A DNA stretch of 64,000 nt from Brevibacillus antibioticus. Its GTDB lineage: Bacteria; Bacillota; Bacilli; Brevibacillales; Brevibacillaceae. The notes beneath the pieces were generated by a model. The model had not been told where the DNA came from, searched no databases, and saw nothing but the letters and a program-made list of their open reading frames with translations. The stretch is taken from assembly GCF_005217615.1 (NCBI RefSeq), contig NZ_SZNK01000001.1, positions 1,259,501 to 1,323,500 on the forward strand, in the 5' to 3' direction. The position numbers were made by a program, and so were the translations under genes. Positions 63,459 to 64,000 of the stretch are shown here, piece by piece; position 1 is the stretch's first letter, and each line of letters begins with the position of its first letter.

Positions 63459-64000
63459 ATGAAATTTTGTTGGGTACTACCACAAGGAGAATTTCAACGT
63501 ATCCAAGAAGACGCGATTCAAGCAGAACGTTACAACTTTGAATCTATTTTACATATCAGCTTGCAGTCATATCTCGACCCGTGGATCGTCGCAACGAAGC
63601 TCTCCTCAATCACCAAACGGATTCGTATGCTGATAGCCCAAAATCCCCAATTTGTCTCACCTCCTGTAGCACTAAAATCGTTAAACACGATCAACTTGCT
63701 TACGGACGGACGGGCTGACATTAATATCGTTTCGGGTAGCTCCATAGTCGAATTATCCCAAGTAGGGAAATTCCAAGACCACACTACCCGCTACAGAAGA
63801 ACACGTGAGTTCGTCGAAGCATTCCGTGAACTGCAAGCTGGTCCAGCGACCTACCAGGGAGAGTTTTTTGAAGCCAATAATTGCACAGTTATTCCAAAAG
63901 GGCATCCCACAATTCCCTCTGCGCTGTTCTTGTCTGGAAGCTCTGACGATGCCATGTTGATTGCTGCCCAGCATGCAGACTATTACCTCGTCTATGCGGA
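63459..64000 (+). CDS. SsuD-like flavin-dependent monooxygenase, 3'-truncated by window edge
   Basis: The ATG at 63459 has AAGGAGAGG just upstream (63446-63454). The frame stays open to the window end (~180 residues). The sequence shows the N-terminal part of an LLM-class TIM barrel of the alkanesulfonate-monooxygenase type: RIRMLIAQNPQFVSPPVALK, then LTDGRADINIVSGSS, the HTTRYRRTREFVEAF helix, and YQGEFFEANN. It would use reduced FMN and oxygen. In this cluster it is more likely a tailoring enzyme than a sulfonate-scavenging one. It differs from the luciferase-like monooxygenase at 51865, so the operon encodes two unrelated LLM subtypes. Confidence 0.85.
   Translation, partial: MKFCWVLPQGEFQRIQEDAIQAERYNFESILHISLQSYLDPWIVATKLSSITKRIRMLIAQNPQFVSPPVALKSLNTINLLTDGRADINIVSGSSIVELSQVGKFQDHTTRYRRTREFVEAFRELQAGPATYQGEFFEANNCTVIPKGHPTIPSALFLSGSSDDAMLIAAQHADYYLVYA

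Overview
The window is one continuous plus-strand piece of a large hybrid trans-acyltransferase polyketide synthase / non-ribosomal peptide synthetase (trans-AT PKS-NRPS) gene cluster. Both ends are cut: the first NRPS is open at the left edge, and a flavin-dependent monooxygenase is cut at the right edge. Strong Shine-Dalgarno sequences, several TTG starts, moderate GC content (judged by eye) and the trans-AT architecture suggest a Firmicute of the order Bacillales (Paenibacillus, Brevibacillus or a relative). The genus cannot be fixed from this sequence. No housekeeping gene, RNA gene, IS element, CRISPR array, regulator, transporter, phosphopantetheinyl transferase or thioesterase was found. 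Every gap between genes is shorter than about 75 bp and several genes overlap, so the whole window reads as one operon with no internal terminator that I can see.

Region 1 (1-46149), assembly line A. In order: partial C-A-PCP-tail; KS-KR-ACP-C-A-PCP-C-A-PCP-E(degenerate); C-A-PCP-tail; the discrete trans-AT; KS-KR-ACP; KS-DH-KR-ACP-C-A-PCP; KS-DH(degenerate)-KR-ACP-C-A-PCP; KS-DH-KR-ACP; and a bare KS-ACP. No KS module contains its own AT, so the single discrete AT must load all the ACPs. My hand-aligned specificity codes give three near-identical glycine-like A domains, one A domain that lacks the amino-binding Asp, and one A domain of unassigned specificity (D-I-V-Q...). The sixth A domain shares an unassigned code (D-I-F-H...) with the A domain of region 3.

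Region 2 (46146-53970), accessory block. It holds a BtrH-type acyltransferase-like protein fused to a carrier domain, a 3-dehydroquinate-synthase-II-like protein plus a DhnA-class aldolase (the GriH/GriI pair that makes 3-amino-4-hydroxybenzoate, 3,4-AHBA, in grixazone and manumycin-type pathways), a rifampin-phosphotransferase-like dikinase, a MupA-type luciferase-like monooxygenase, and a second BtrH-type protein.

Region 3 (53982-63428), assembly line B. An NRPS that begins with a free carrier domain (carrier-C-A-PCP) hands over to KS-DH-KR-ACP, whose C-terminus carries a third BtrH-like domain where a thioesterase would be expected. A second, SsuD-like flavin monooxygenase gene follows and is cut by the window end.

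The most unusual feature is the combination of three BtrH-like domains, each next to a carrier protein and each keeping a Cys/His/(Glu or Asp) triad at the same spacing, with a likely 3,4-AHBA supply pathway and a small-molecule dikinase, all between two NRPS/PKS lines. My inference is that an aryl or other ACP-bound acyl unit is made and moved between carriers, and that the finished chain is released or joined, by BtrH-type acyl transfer rather than by a thioesterase. I do not recognise the product. Domain positions, specificity codes and catalytic-residue assignments were made by hand, without any search.
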